Assembly: GCF_039852015.1 (NCBI RefSeq)
Contig: NZ_CP156626.1
Location: 868,001 to 932,000 of the forward strand
DNA: 64,000 bases
Source of the DNA: Robbsia sp. KACC 23696
GTDB lineage: Bacteria; Pseudomonadota; Gammaproteobacteria; Burkholderiales; Burkholderiaceae
Direction of reading: 5' to 3'
Positions 9,360 through 17,361 of the stretch are shown piece by piece. The notes beneath the pieces are model-generated. The model saw nothing but the letters and a program-made list of their open reading frames with translations. It made no database searches and was not told the DNA's origin. Position 1 is the first letter of the stretch. Each line of letters opens with the position of its first letter. The position numbers were made by a program, and so were the translations under genes.

Positions 9360-10133
9360 ATGTCCTTCGACCGCCGCCCCCCTCCCGCCGATGCGCGCGC
9401 GAGCGGTGCATCGCCACCCCCGCGAGCCGTTCCGCGTAGGCGTACCGTGCTGGGCGGTCTCGGCGTTGTAGGCCTCAGCGGTTTTCTGTCGTTCGCGGGC
9501 GTGCTCGGCGGCTGCGGCAAGCGCGGCCCGGATTTCGATAACCTCGATATCACCGGCAGCCGCGATTTCGATCCCCGATTTTCCCTTCCCGACGCGCAAG
9601 GTGCCGTTCGTACGATTGCGGACTGGCACGGCAAGGTGGTCGTTCTACTGTTCGGCTATACGCAATGTCCGGATGTGTGTCCGACAGCGCTCGCCGAGTT
9701 GGCGCGTGCAAAAGCGCGTCTGGGCGACGATGGCACCAAACTTCAGGTGGTGTTCGTCAGCGTCGATCCCGAGCGTGATACGCCGCCGATCCTGACCGAA
9801 TACGTGCACGCCTTCGATCCCGGCTTTATCGCTTTGCGTCCCCCGACGGATGCGGCGGTTCAGCAATTGGCGAAGCAATTCCACGTCTACGTCGAAAAGA
9901 CACCGGCCGCCGCGCCGGCCTCAGGAGCCTCAGCGGCCATTGCTGTAGCGCCCAATGGCACCAATGCGACAAATGGCGACGCGGGCGCGTATGGCATTGC
10001 GCATACCGCCGTCAGCTTCGTATTCGACCCACAAGGGCGTTTGCGTCTGTACGCGAAGGATGGGGAAGGGGTGGACCGGTGGGTGCACGATGTGCGTCTT
10101 CTGCTGGCTCCGGACGCCGCCGCGGTCGCATAA
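9360..10133 (+). CDS. senC: SCO1/SenC family copper chaperone lipoprotein
   Basis: A 257-residue thioredoxin-fold protein that delivers copper to CuA of cytochrome oxidase in the periplasm. It has a basic N-terminus (PRRR, residues 25-28), a hydrophobic helix and a lipobox ending at Cys52 (VLGGC), so it is probably lipid-anchored. Copper ligands are Cys103 and Cys107 in CPDVCP and His215 in GIAHTAVSF. An Ala/Gly/Asn-rich insert of about 30 residues (182-210) separates the fold core from the His loop, longer than usual. It follows ctaB by 15 bases. Notably, the CuA domain it would load is missing from the Cox-II-like ORF upstream. Confidence 0.92.
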   Translation: MSFDRRPPPADARASGASPPPRAVPRRRTVLGGLGVVGLSGFLSFAGVLGGCGKRGPDFDNLDITGSRDFDPRFSLPDAQGAVRTIADWHGKVVVLLFGYTQCPDVCPTALAELARAKARLGDDGTKLQVVFVSVDPERDTPPILTEYVHAFDPGFIALRPPTDAAVQQLAKQFHVYVEKTPAAAPASGASAAIAVAPNGTNATNGDAGAYGIAHTAVSFVFDPQGRLRLYAKDGEGVDRWVHDVRLLLAPDAAAVA

Positions 10134-10218
10134 GACGGCTTGACCCCGGGACACAGCTGCCCCACGTCGGCGTGGCCGCCGGACCCGGTCTGAAACGAAA
10201 GGGGATGCGTCGATAGCA

Positions 10219-10254
10219 CGAAGGCAGTACCGCCTCTCAGCGGGACTGCCTTCG
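10219..10254. terminator. Long perfect hairpin between senC and rpoH
   Basis: CGAAGGCAGT (10219-10228) pairs with ACTGCCTTCG (10245-10254), and inside it CCGC pairs with GCGG around a CTCTCA loop. It lies between the convergent ends of senC and rpoH. No T-run flanks it on either strand, so it is probably a transcript-end stabiliser or an imperfect bidirectional terminator. Confidence 0.45.
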
Positions 10255-10277
10255 GTTAAGCTGGTCAAGCCGTACGA

Positions 10278-11198
10278 TCAGGCGAACGCGTTTAGCGCGC
10301 CGCGCATTTTCTTCATCGCACTGGCTTCGATCTGGCGGATACGCTCGGCCGACACGCCGAATTCGTCGGCCAGTTCGTGCAGCGTGGCGCCGCCGCTACC
10401 GTCGTCCTCAACATTCAGCCAACGTGCCTGAATGATCCGGCGACTGCGCTGATCGAGCGACTCCAAGGCCGTGCTCAAGCCGTCCGATTGCAGACGATCG
10501 AACTGACGTGTTTCCAGCACTTCGCTCGGCTCGGCGCGGGAGTCGGACAAGTAGGCAATCGGCGCATACGACTCTTCGCCGTCCTCGACCTGGCCTTCCA
10601 GTGCGACATCGCCGCCCGAAAGTCGACGCTCCATCTCCGCGACATCTTCCCGCTTGACCGACAATTCCTTCGCCAAACCGTCGATCTCTGCCGGCGTGAA
10701 CGCCTGCGCGCTACGCTTATGGCTGCGCAGGTTGAAGAACAACTTGCGCTGGGCCTTGGTCGTCGCGACCTTCACCAGGCGCCAGTTGCGCAGGATGTAT
10801 TCGTGGATCTCGGCCTTGATCCAGTGCATCGCGTATGACACGAGTCGCACGTTTTGCTCGGGATCGAAGCGCTTGACCGCCTTCATCAGACCGATATTGC
10901 CTTCCTGAATCAGGTCGGCGTGCGGCAAGCCATACCCCAGGTAGTGACGAGCGATCGAGACGACCAGACGCAGGTGCGACAGCACCAGATGCCGCGCGGC
11001 TTCCAGATCCTGATGCTCACGGAAATCGCGAGCGAACTGGGTTTCCTCTGCCTGCGTCAGCAGCGGGATCCGGTTGACCGCCTGAATATATGCGTCAATG
11101 TTGCCGATGTGCCCGGTCAGCAAGGACTTGGGCGTCAGCGCCAGCGCGCCGCCGCGCAAGGCCGCGCTGGAAAGGGTGGGGGACATGGCTTCGCTCAC
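10278..11198 (-). CDS. rpoH: Heat-shock sigma factor RpoH (sigma-32)
   Basis: A 306-residue group 3-type sigma factor that directs RNA polymerase to heat-shock promoters. Region 2 contains DLIQEGNIGLMKAVKRFDPEQ and YAMHWIKAEIHEYILRNWR. The RpoH box QRKLFFNLRSHKRS, absent from RpoD, follows. Region 4 ends with the helix-turn-helix TLHELADEFGVSAERIRQIE. The GTG start at 11198 is supported by a GAGGA Shine-Dalgarno at 11205-11209; an in-frame ATG lies four codons later. A perfect CIRCE operator lies about 55 bases upstream, so HrcA probably represses it, linking the HrcA and sigma-32 regulons. Confidence 0.97.
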   Translation of the reverse strand: MSEAMSPTLSSAALRGGALALTPKSLLTGHIGNIDAYIQAVNRIPLLTQAEETQFARDFREHQDLEAARHLVLSHLRLVVSIARHYLGYGLPHADLIQEGNIGLMKAVKRFDPEQNVRLVSYAMHWIKAEIHEYILRNWRLVKVATTKAQRKLFFNLRSHKRSAQAFTPAEIDGLAKELSVKREDVAEMERRLSGGDVALEGQVEDGEESYAPIAYLSDSRAEPSEVLETRQFDRLQSDGLSTALESLDQRSRRIIQARWLNVEDDGSGGATLHELADEFGVSAERIRQIEASAMKKMRGALNAFA

Positions 11199-11250
11199 GG
11201 ATTTTCCTCAGTTAGCAACGTCTATAGGACAGCGGTAAGACGGAAAGATA

Positions 11251-11277
11251 TTAGCACTCAATGAAAGCGAGTGCTAA
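11251..11277. promoter_or_regulatory. CIRCE element (HrcA operator) upstream of rpoH
   Basis: TTAGCACTC (11251-11259), a 9-base spacer and GAGTGCTAA (11269-11277): an exact match to the CIRCE consensus bound by the heat-shock repressor HrcA. On the minus strand a weak promoter overlaps it (TTAGCA, 18 bases, TAATAT), so bound HrcA would block rpoH transcription. Confidence 0.93.
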
Positions 11278-11600
11278 TAGCTATTTGGACAGGATGTCCC
11301 ACGAAAAGTTCAAAAACTATCAGGAAGCATCTCTTGATAGGGTAACGTCTATGGTACGCCTCTACTGCACCTACGTCCAGGGCACGGTCCGTTCCCGGAC
11401 AGCGGACATTGTCTCAAAATCTTACATAAGTCCTTCATTTCCGCGCGATTGGGGACCCGTCAGCAAACTTTGTCACAAAGTGCTTAGAATGATTCCAGCA
11501 TGTCCATGCGATCGCTAGTGCTTCTAGCGACATGCGTCCAAGCGTTCCCAGACAGACATTTCGATTAACTGTTTGATAACGCAATTAAATCAAAAAAACA
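11278..11600. other. Non-coding region between rpoH and the PagL-like gene
   Basis: About 320 bases, lower in GC than its flanks, that should hold the divergent promoters. An 85-codon ORF spanning the CIRCE site (11261-11518) has no family features and is rejected as a gene. No RNA gene was recognised. Confidence 0.5.
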
Positions 11601-11622
11601 ACCGCAGTCCTTCCACTGCGGT
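11582..11622 (-). terminator. Rho-independent terminator reading leftwards, in the leader of the PagL-like gene
   Basis: A perfect 8-bp stem, ACCGCAGT (11601-11608) with ACTGCGGT (11615-11622), and a 6-base loop. On the minus strand the stem is followed by TTGTTTTTTTG (complement of 11591-11600), a canonical U-tract. It points away from pagL and would stop antisense transcripts before rpoH; on the plus strand it is a hairpin 21 bases ahead of the pagL start. Confidence 0.7.
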
Positions 11623-11643
11623 AGGCAGACGATGGAGCAGTAG

Positions 11644-12213
11644 ATGCCAATTACGAAAGTAGCGCTTCGCTGCGCGCTGATCGCGGGCGCAGCGATGATG
11701 TCGTGTGGTCCGACGTTGGCCCATGCGGAAAGTACCTGGGGGGCGCAGTTTGCCTACGGCTTCGCGAACGATCACGAAGTGCACACGCAAAAATTCGACC
11801 TGGGCTTGGTATGGGACCCGCATTGGACGTTCTGGCACATCGGCGGATGGAATTTCGCCGCGGTCGGTGAAGCGCACGCGGTGTACTGGGATGTCGGAAC
11901 CAGTGCGCGCAAGACGATTGGCGAGTTCGGTGTCTCGCCGGTCCTGCGCTTCGAAAAATCGTCAGGCGCCTTGCGGCCTTACGTCGAAGCGGGTGTCGGT
12001 GTTCGACTGCTGACACATGATCGTCTTTCCGATACTTACACGATGTCCACCGCCTTCCAGTTTGCAGACATGGTCGGCCTCGGCGTCAAGTTCGGCAATC
12101 ACCAGCAGTATCAGGTGGGATACCGCTTCCAGCATCTGTCGAATGCAAGTATCAAGAGCCCGAATCCGGGGATCGACTTCCACCAGATCTACGTGCAGTA
12201 CAACTTCCGCTGA
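11644..12213 (+). CDS. pagL: PagL-like lipid A 3-O-deacylase, outer membrane beta-barrel
   Basis: A 189-residue protein with a signal peptide (cleavage after about residue 28, LAHA) and alternating beta-strands ending in an aromatic C-terminus, as in eight-stranded outer-membrane barrels. PagL removes the acyl chain at position 3 of lipid A. The catalytic region YRFQHLSNASIKSPNPGIDF places His164 and Ser166 as in Pseudomonas PagL, but the catalytic Glu position is Asp178 here. A GGAG Shine-Dalgarno lies 6 bases before the ATG. It is monocistronic. Family assignment is good; whether Asp supports deacylation is open. Confidence 0.82.
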   Translation: MPITKVALRCALIAGAAMMSCGPTLAHAESTWGAQFAYGFANDHEVHTQKFDLGLVWDPHWTFWHIGGWNFAAVGEAHAVYWDVGTSARKTIGEFGVSPVLRFEKSSGALRPYVEAGVGVRLLTHDRLSDTYTMSTAFQFADMVGLGVKFGNHQQYQVGYRFQHLSNASIKSPNPGIDFHQIYVQYNFR

Positions 12214-12313
12214 TCCCGCGCTAATAGACGTCGGCGCCCGGGCGTGAAGCGCTGCCCGGCATGGCATCCCCCGGCCAGTCTGTTTCGGCTGCCGGGAACC
12301 GGTATGGGCTAGG

Positions 12314-13405
12314 CTAAGCTTGTCCGGCGATGTCGACGATCTGTTCGACCTGTCGGGCGATGCTGGCCGGCACGCGTGCCGGATCCGCAAGCGCGCTGCC
12401 GATCCAGTCGGCCGTCGCTTGCGCGTCCATCGCCTGGGCCGCGTCCGGCAACTGCAGCGATGCCGGATCGGTGGGCAGATCGTCGCTCCGGCTGGGATTC
12501 ACCAGCACATCGGCCGCGCCGTCCCGCAGCCGGTCGATCTGCACCTGGCGCCGGACATCCGCCACGGCTTCGCCCTCGGTGCCGCGCGCGAGCAAGATAT
12601 CGCCTCGCGCCAGAAACGGATGCGCTTGAAACAGGCCCGCGAGGCTGTCCCGGTAGGGCGGATGCGTATAATTGACCAGCCGCACGCCACTTTCGCCGGC
12701 GGCATAGGCAAACACATCCAGCAGTTTCACCAGCGTATGCGCGCTGTTGCGTACGCCCATCTTGGCGCGCAGACGCAGCAGGCGATCCAGTCCTGTCGAC
12801 AATACATCGATTGGCATGAACACCGGCTTGCCCGCGTGAAGCAGAGCGCCGGCATCAGCTGCCGATTCGGCGGGCGGCAGTCCCATCGCGGTAAATATCG
12901 CGGCGCTGGTGACGCGGCCCGGGTCCGTTCGCACGCCGTGGACAACGACCGGCACCCCCCGTTGCGCCAGCAAAGCCGCGAGCAAGGGGACCAGGTTCGC
13001 CATCTTCCGGGCCCCGTTGTACGACGGGATCGATACCGGGCGGAAATGAGGCGATCTCGTGGCGCCCGACGCGGATGCCGACAGCACCGGTATGGCGCCG
13101 TGCGGAAAAGCGATCGCGTTCACGCGCGTTTGGGCTGCAGCGAGCATGCCCGCCAGTTCGTCGGGCGTTTCGCCCTTGATCCGGTAAGCCATCAACAGCG
13201 CGCCGAGCGCGACGTCGTCCACGCGGTCGTCCAGGATCGCGGTGAACAGCGTTTCGGTATCCTCGCGCGACAAGGCACGCGCGCCGCGGGCGCCACGGCC
13301 GATTTCCTTGATCAGGTGAGCACAGCGAAACGGCTCGCCGGCAGAGGGGCTGCGCTGCGGATCAGGGGGCGCGCCGGCGGCACTGGCAGGGGAAGGCGGG
13401 TGCAT
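12314..13405 (-). CDS. ybiB: YbiB-like protein (glycosyltransferase family 3 / anthranilate phosphoribosyltransferase fold)
   Basis: A 363-residue protein with an N-terminal helical domain (LIKEIGRGARGARALSRED...LFTAILDDRVDDVALGALLMAYRIKGET) and a phosphoribosyltransferase-like C-terminal domain (SYNGARKMANLVPLLAALLAQRGVPVVVHG). E. coli YbiB of this family lacks TrpD activity and binds nucleic acid. ATG 13405 is preferred over an upstream TTG at 13414. The stretch after LSASASGATRSPHFRPV is an extra loop. It is a single minus-strand gene between the PagL-like and FAH genes. It could be annotated as TrpD2. Confidence 0.85.
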   Translation of the reverse strand: MHPPSPASAAGAPPDPQRSPSAGEPFRCAHLIKEIGRGARGARALSREDTETLFTAILDDRVDDVALGALLMAYRIKGETPDELAGMLAAAQTRVNAIAFPHGAIPVLSASASGATRSPHFRPVSIPSYNGARKMANLVPLLAALLAQRGVPVVVHGVRTDPGRVTSAAIFTAMGLPPAESAADAGALLHAGKPVFMPIDVLSTGLDRLLRLRAKMGVRNSAHTLVKLLDVFAYAAGESGVRLVNYTHPPYRDSLAGLFQAHPFLARGDILLARGTEGEAVADVRRQVQIDRLRDGAADVLVNPSRSDDLPTDPASLQLPDAAQAMDAQATADWIGSALADPARVPASIARQVEQIVDIAGQA

Positions 13406-13557
13406 AAAGTTCAAGTTCGGTAAAAGACGGCTGTCGCGAGTACTATAGCGCTTTCATCGGCAAGACTGCCGGCACGTTCGTGCGCCGTCCCGTCGATGCG
13501 CGGCTTTCCCCCTATTCCGATTCGATCGTTTTTTAAGATGTTCTTGGGAGACTTGTG

Positions 13558-14256
13558 ATGGCTTATGTTATCGAACCCCCGGTTCAAGCCGCGGTTCCTG
13601 TGGCCGGCGCCAACGCCGACTTTCCGGTGCGCCGAATCTATTGCGTCGGCCGCAACTACGCGGCACACGCGCGCGAAATGGGCCATGATCCGGACCGCGA
13701 GCCGCCGTTCTTCTTCAGCAAGCCGGCCGACGCCGTCGTCTATGTGGCTCCGGGTAGCGAAGGCGCTTTCCCCTATCCGACGAAATCCGACGACGTGCAT
13801 TTCGAGCTGGAGCTGGTGGCGGCCATCGGCAAGGGCGGAAAGAATATTCCCGCCGCGGAAGCGCTAGATCACGTCTACGGTTACGCGCTGGGTCTGGACA
13901 TGACGCGTCGTGATCTGCAGGCCGCCTCGAAGAAGCTGGGTCGTCCTTGGGAAACGGCGAAGGGTTTCGATCATTCGGCACCGATCGGGCCGATCCATCG
14001 TGCCGCCGATATCGGCCATCCGTCGAAGGGCGCCATCTTCCTGTCCGTCAATGGCGAAGAGCGTCAGCGCGGCGATCTGTCCGACATGATCTGGTCGGTT
14101 GCGGAAACCGTCGAGTATCTGTCGGGTCTGTTTGAACTGTTCCCCGGCGATTTGATCATGACCGGTACGCCGGAAGGGGTCGGCAAGATCGTACGGGGCG
14201 ACGTGATGCACGGCGTTGTCGACGGCGTCGGCGAGTTCAGCGTTAAGGTCGTCTAA
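13558..14256 (+). CDS. Fumarylacetoacetate hydrolase family protein
   Basis: A 232-residue FAH-fold enzyme. Such proteins hydrolyse C-C bonds in acylpyruvates (fumarylpyruvate, fumarylacetoacetate, 2-hydroxyhepta-2,4-diene-1,7-dioate) using a divalent metal. RIYCVGRNYAAHAREMG, then FFFSKPADAVV, then metal ligands in VHFELELVAAIGKGGKNI and the ALGLDMTRRDLQ helix fit the fumarylpyruvate hydrolase/acylpyruvase subgroup, as does PGDLIMTGTPEGVG. The ATG at 13558 follows a TTGGGAGAC Shine-Dalgarno region. It is monocistronic with a strong terminator, and no aromatic-degradation genes are adjacent, so the substrate is unclear. Confidence 0.9.
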   Translation: MAYVIEPPVQAAVPVAGANADFPVRRIYCVGRNYAAHAREMGHDPDREPPFFFSKPADAVVYVAPGSEGAFPYPTKSDDVHFELELVAAIGKGGKNIPAAEALDHVYGYALGLDMTRRDLQAASKKLGRPWETAKGFDHSAPIGPIHRAADIGHPSKGAIFLSVNGEERQRGDLSDMIWSVAETVEYLSGLFELFPGDLIMTGTPEGVGKIVRGDVMHGVVDGVGEFSVKVV

Positions 14257-14261
14257 AGTCG

Positions 14262-14310
14262 AAACGCGGGAAGGACCGGCGAGCGTCGCCGGCCTTTCCC
14301 GCGTTTTTTT
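14262..14310. terminator. Strong terminator between the FAH gene and ftsY
   Basis: ACGCGGGAAGG, CCGGCGA, a short loop, TCGCCGG and CCTTTCCCGCGT form a long stem (one bulged A) followed by TTTTTTT on the plus strand. It lies between convergent stops, so it can also help end ftsY transcripts. Confidence 0.85.
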
Positions 14311-14335
14311 GTGCATCGGTGTTGGTTGCGGCGTC

Positions 14336-15880
14336 TCAGCCGAGCAGCGCATCGGCGAATTCGACCGCCGAGAACGGTTGCAGATCGTCGACCGATTCAC
14401 CGACGCCGATGAAGTACACCGGTACCGGGCGCTGCCGCGCGATCGCGGCGAGGATGCCGCCTTTCGCGGTACCGTCCAGCTTCGTGACGATCAGTCCGGT
14501 CAAGCCGATCGCGTCGTCGAACGCCTTGACCTGCGCCAAGCCGTTTTGCCCGGTATTGGCATCCAGCACCAGCAGCACTTCATGCGGCGCGCCGTCCATC
14601 GCTTTCGCGGTGACGCGTTTCACCTTCCGCAGTTCTTCCATCAGGTGCAACTGGGTGGGCAAGCGGCCGGCGGTGTCGGCCATGACGATATCGATCTTCC
14701 GCGCGCGCGCGGCATTCACGGCGTCGAAGATGACGGCGGCCGGATCGCCGCCTTCTTGCTCGATTACGGTGACGTTGTTGCGCTGACCCCAGACGACGAG
14801 TTGCTCGCGCGCCGCCGCGCGGAAGGTATCGCCGGCGGCCAGCAGCACGGACTGCCCGTATTTCTGCAGATGCTTGGCCAGTTTGCCGATGCTGGTGGTC
14901 TTGCCTGCACCGTTCACACCGGTAATCATCATGACCATCGGCTGTTCGCGGCCCAGCGTGATGGAGCGCTCCAGCGGCTTCAGCAGATCCACGAGCAGGC
15001 TGCGAAGCGCGGCCTTGACTTGCGAGCCCTCCGTCAGACGGTCGTTGCGGACTTTCTGGCGCAGACCGTTGATCAGGAATTGCGTGGCTTCCACGCCGGC
15101 ATCGGAAAGCAGTAGCGCGTCTTCCAATTCCTCAAACAGCGCTTCGTCGACCTTGACCCCGACGAACAGCGTCGTCAGATTGGACGACGTGCGGGACAGA
15201 CCGCCGCGCAGGCGTTGCAGCCAGGATTGCTTCGCGGCCGGCTCCGGCTCCGGCGGCGGTACGATCTCGAATACGTCGCGGACCGCCGGCGCGGGCGCGG
15301 TTACCGCGGCGACCGGGCTTACGCTCGCTGGCGGCACGGCTGCGCTGGGCGCGGCAGGTGCGGTTAGCGTGACAGGTGGTGCGGCAGGCATGACAGGCGC
15401 TGCAGCTGCGGCAGGCGTGACAAGCGTAGCAGGCGTCGGCGCGATGATCTGCGCCGCGGCAGGTGGGGCATCGAGCTGGCCGTTTGCCTCCGGAGCCGGG
15501 GCTTGCGCAGACGTGTCGCTAGCCGGTGCACTGGGTGCCGTCGGCACGACAGGCGGCGTCGGCACGGTCGGCACGAGAGGCGAACCGGCCGTCGGCGGCA
15601 CGAACGCGGGTGCCGCAGCGGCGTGCGAAGCCTCCTGCGTCGGCGCGATGGACGGTGCAGGCGGCTGCGTCGGCGCCGTTACCGGGGCCGCGGGCGGCGG
15701 TGTGAAAACGGGCGGTGCGGGCGTGACAACAGGCACCGATGGCTGATGTTGCACATCGGCGTCGGTAACCGCGGGGGTAGGCTGCGCTGGCGCCTGTGGC
15801 GGCGTATCATCGCGCTTCTGTTCCGCGTTATCCTTGCTGTCCTGCTGAGAGCGGCCGAAGCGTTTGAAAAAACTGAACAT
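14336..15880 (-). CDS. ftsY: Signal recognition particle receptor FtsY
   Basis: A 514-residue SRP receptor GTPase that docks ribosome-SRP complexes at the membrane. The N-terminal region (about residues 20-190) is Pro/Ala/Val/Thr-rich and disordered, replacing the acidic A domain of E. coli. The NG domain follows: [19 protein letters not shown] is the G1 loop, DTFRAAAREQL and DTAGRLPTQLHLMEEL cover G2 and G3, and TKLDGTAKGG is G4. The ATG at 15880 (MFSFFKRF) is a basic amphipathic start suited to membrane contact. It diverges from the M16 peptidase gene, a conserved arrangement. Confidence 0.97.
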   Translation of the reverse strand: MFSFFKRFGRSQQDSKDNAEQKRDDTPPQAPAQPTPAVTDADVQHQPSVPVVTPAPPVFTPPPAAPVTAPTQPPAPSIAPTQEASHAAAAPAFVPPTAGSPLVPTVPTPPVVPTAPSAPASDTSAQAPAPEANGQLDAPPAAAQIIAPTPATLVTPAAAAAPVMPAAPPVTLTAPAAPSAAVPPASVSPVAAVTAPAPAVRDVFEIVPPPEPEPAAKQSWLQRLRGGLSRTSSNLTTLFVGVKVDEALFEELEDALLLSDAGVEATQFLINGLRQKVRNDRLTEGSQVKAALRSLLVDLLKPLERSITLGREQPMVMMITGVNGAGKTTSIGKLAKHLQKYGQSVLLAAGDTFRAAAREQLVVWGQRNNVTVIEQEGGDPAAVIFDAVNAARARKIDIVMADTAGRLPTQLHLMEELRKVKRVTAKAMDGAPHEVLLVLDANTGQNGLAQVKAFDDAIGLTGLIVTKLDGTAKGGILAAIARQRPVPVYFIGVGESVDDLQPFSAVEFADALLG

Positions 15881-15936
15881 TTGTGAAATCCGGAAAGCAA
15901 CGCGCAAGCGCCCAGTATTCTAACAGAGAGGTAACG

Positions 15937-17361
15937 ATGGATCTTGACGTCGCACTGGCGGAACTCGCTGTCGCGCCAGTTGCCGCGGGTGCGCCGTTGT
16001 CCGTGCATCGTTTGGATAATGGTCTGACGGTCTACGTACTAGAGGATCATCGGGCGCCGGTCGTGGCACATTCGCTCTGGTATCGCGCCGGGTCCATCGA
16101 TGAGACCAGCGGCGTGACCGGCGTCGCGCACGTTCTCGAGCACATGATGTTCAATGGCACGAACCGATACGGACCCGGCGAATACGACAAGCAGATGCAG
16201 GCGCTCGGCGCGTACGCGAACGCGTTGACGTGGACGGACTATACCGCTTATACGGTGGAAGCGCCCGCCCGACATCTGGGGGCGGTGATGGCGCTGGAGG
16301 CCGAGCGGATGACGCGCCTCGCCATCGACGATGCCGAGTTCGCGCGGGAGATCCGCGTGATCATGGAGGAGCGCCGGCAGAGCACCGACGACGACCCGAG
16401 CGGGCTGCTCTTCGAGCAGCTGTATGCCACCGCCTTTCACGCTTCGCCGCAGCGCTGGCCGATCATCGGCTGGATGAGCGATCTCGAGTCGATGACGGCC
16501 GACGATGCCCGTGACTGGTATCGCCGATGGTATCGCCCGGAGAACGCCGTACTCGTGGTGGCCGGTGCCGTCGTGCCGGATCAGGTGCTGGCGCTGGCGC
16601 AAACGCACTATGGCGTCATCCCGAACGAGGCGTCGGCGCCGGTGCCGACGCGGCGTGCGCAGCGTGAACCCGAACAGGGTGGCACGCGACGCGTGGCGGC
16701 GCGCGCGCATGTGCCCACGCCGCAGTTGGCGCTGGGCTTCAAGGCGCCGCGCCTGCATCGGGCGCAGCCCGGCGGCACCGCGGAGCAGCAAGCCATCGAC
16801 GAAGACGTTTTCGCGCTGGCGATTCTGGCCGAGCTGCTGGACTGGGGCCGCGTGCTGGAAACGGCGATTGTCCGCAAGCGTCGGCTGGCCGACGAGGCGT
16901 GGGCCTCGTTCGATTACCTGATGCGTGCCCCGGGGCTGTTTACGATCGGCGCAGTCTGCACGGCCGATGTCACGCCGGCCCGCGTCGAGCGCGCCTTGTG
17001 CGACGCGGTGGCGGCCGTCGCGCGCGATGGCGTCGACGAAGCGGCGCTGCAGCGCGTGCGGATGCAGATGATGGCGTCGCGCTTGTATCGCGCCGATTCC
17101 GTGTTCGAGCAAGCCGAGGAAGTGGGGCGCCTTGCAATGCTGGGTTTTGGCGACGATGCGCGTGCGATCGATGCGCGTCTTGCCGCGGTCACGGCGGCGC
17201 AAGTGCAATCGGTGGCGCAGCGTTACTTCAAACCGGAAACGATGACGGTGGCCGTGCTGATGCCCAACGATGACGGCGGCGACGATGCGGATGTCGCGGA
17301 AAACGAGCCGGCACCGTCACGCGTCGGAAAAGTTGGAAAAGGCGAGGGGACGGGCGGGTGA
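15937..17361 (+). CDS. M16 family zinc peptidase, catalytic subunit
   Basis: A 474-residue pitrilysin/processing-peptidase homologue. The inverted zinc motif HVLEHMMFNGT supplies HxxEH (about residues 66-70), and the downstream Glu region is AVMALEAERMTRL. The protein has the typical two M16 half-domains. No signal peptide is seen, though many bacterial homologues are periplasmic. The ATG at 15937 follows GAGAGG (15926-15931). Its stop overlaps the GTG of the next M16 gene by four bases, so the two are coupled and probably form a heterodimer like mitochondrial processing peptidase or PqqF-type pairs. Confidence 0.92.
   Translation: MDLDVALAELAVAPVAAGAPLSVHRLDNGLTVYVLEDHRAPVVAHSLWYRAGSIDETSGVTGVAHVLEHMMFNGTNRYGPGEYDKQMQALGAYANALTWTDYTAYTVEAPARHLGAVMALEAERMTRLAIDDAEFAREIRVIMEERRQSTDDDPSGLLFEQLYATAFHASPQRWPIIGWMSDLESMTADDARDWYRRWYRPENAVLVVAGAVVPDQVLALAQTHYGVIPNEASAPVPTRRAQREPEQGGTRRVAARAHVPTPQLALGFKAPRLHRAQPGGTAEQQAIDEDVFALAILAELLDWGRVLETAIVRKRRLADEAWASFDYLMRAPGLFTIGAVCTADVTPARVERALCDAVAAVARDGVDEAALQRVRMQMMASRLYRADSVFEQAEEVGRLAMLGFGDDARAIDARLAAVTAAQVQSVAQRYFKPETMTVAVLMPNDDGGDDADVAENEPAPSRVGKVGKGEGTGG

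Noticed and set aside
11261-11518. An 85-codon ORF starting inside the CIRCE site
   Set aside because: No Shine-Dalgarno, no similarity, and it overlaps a regulatory region.
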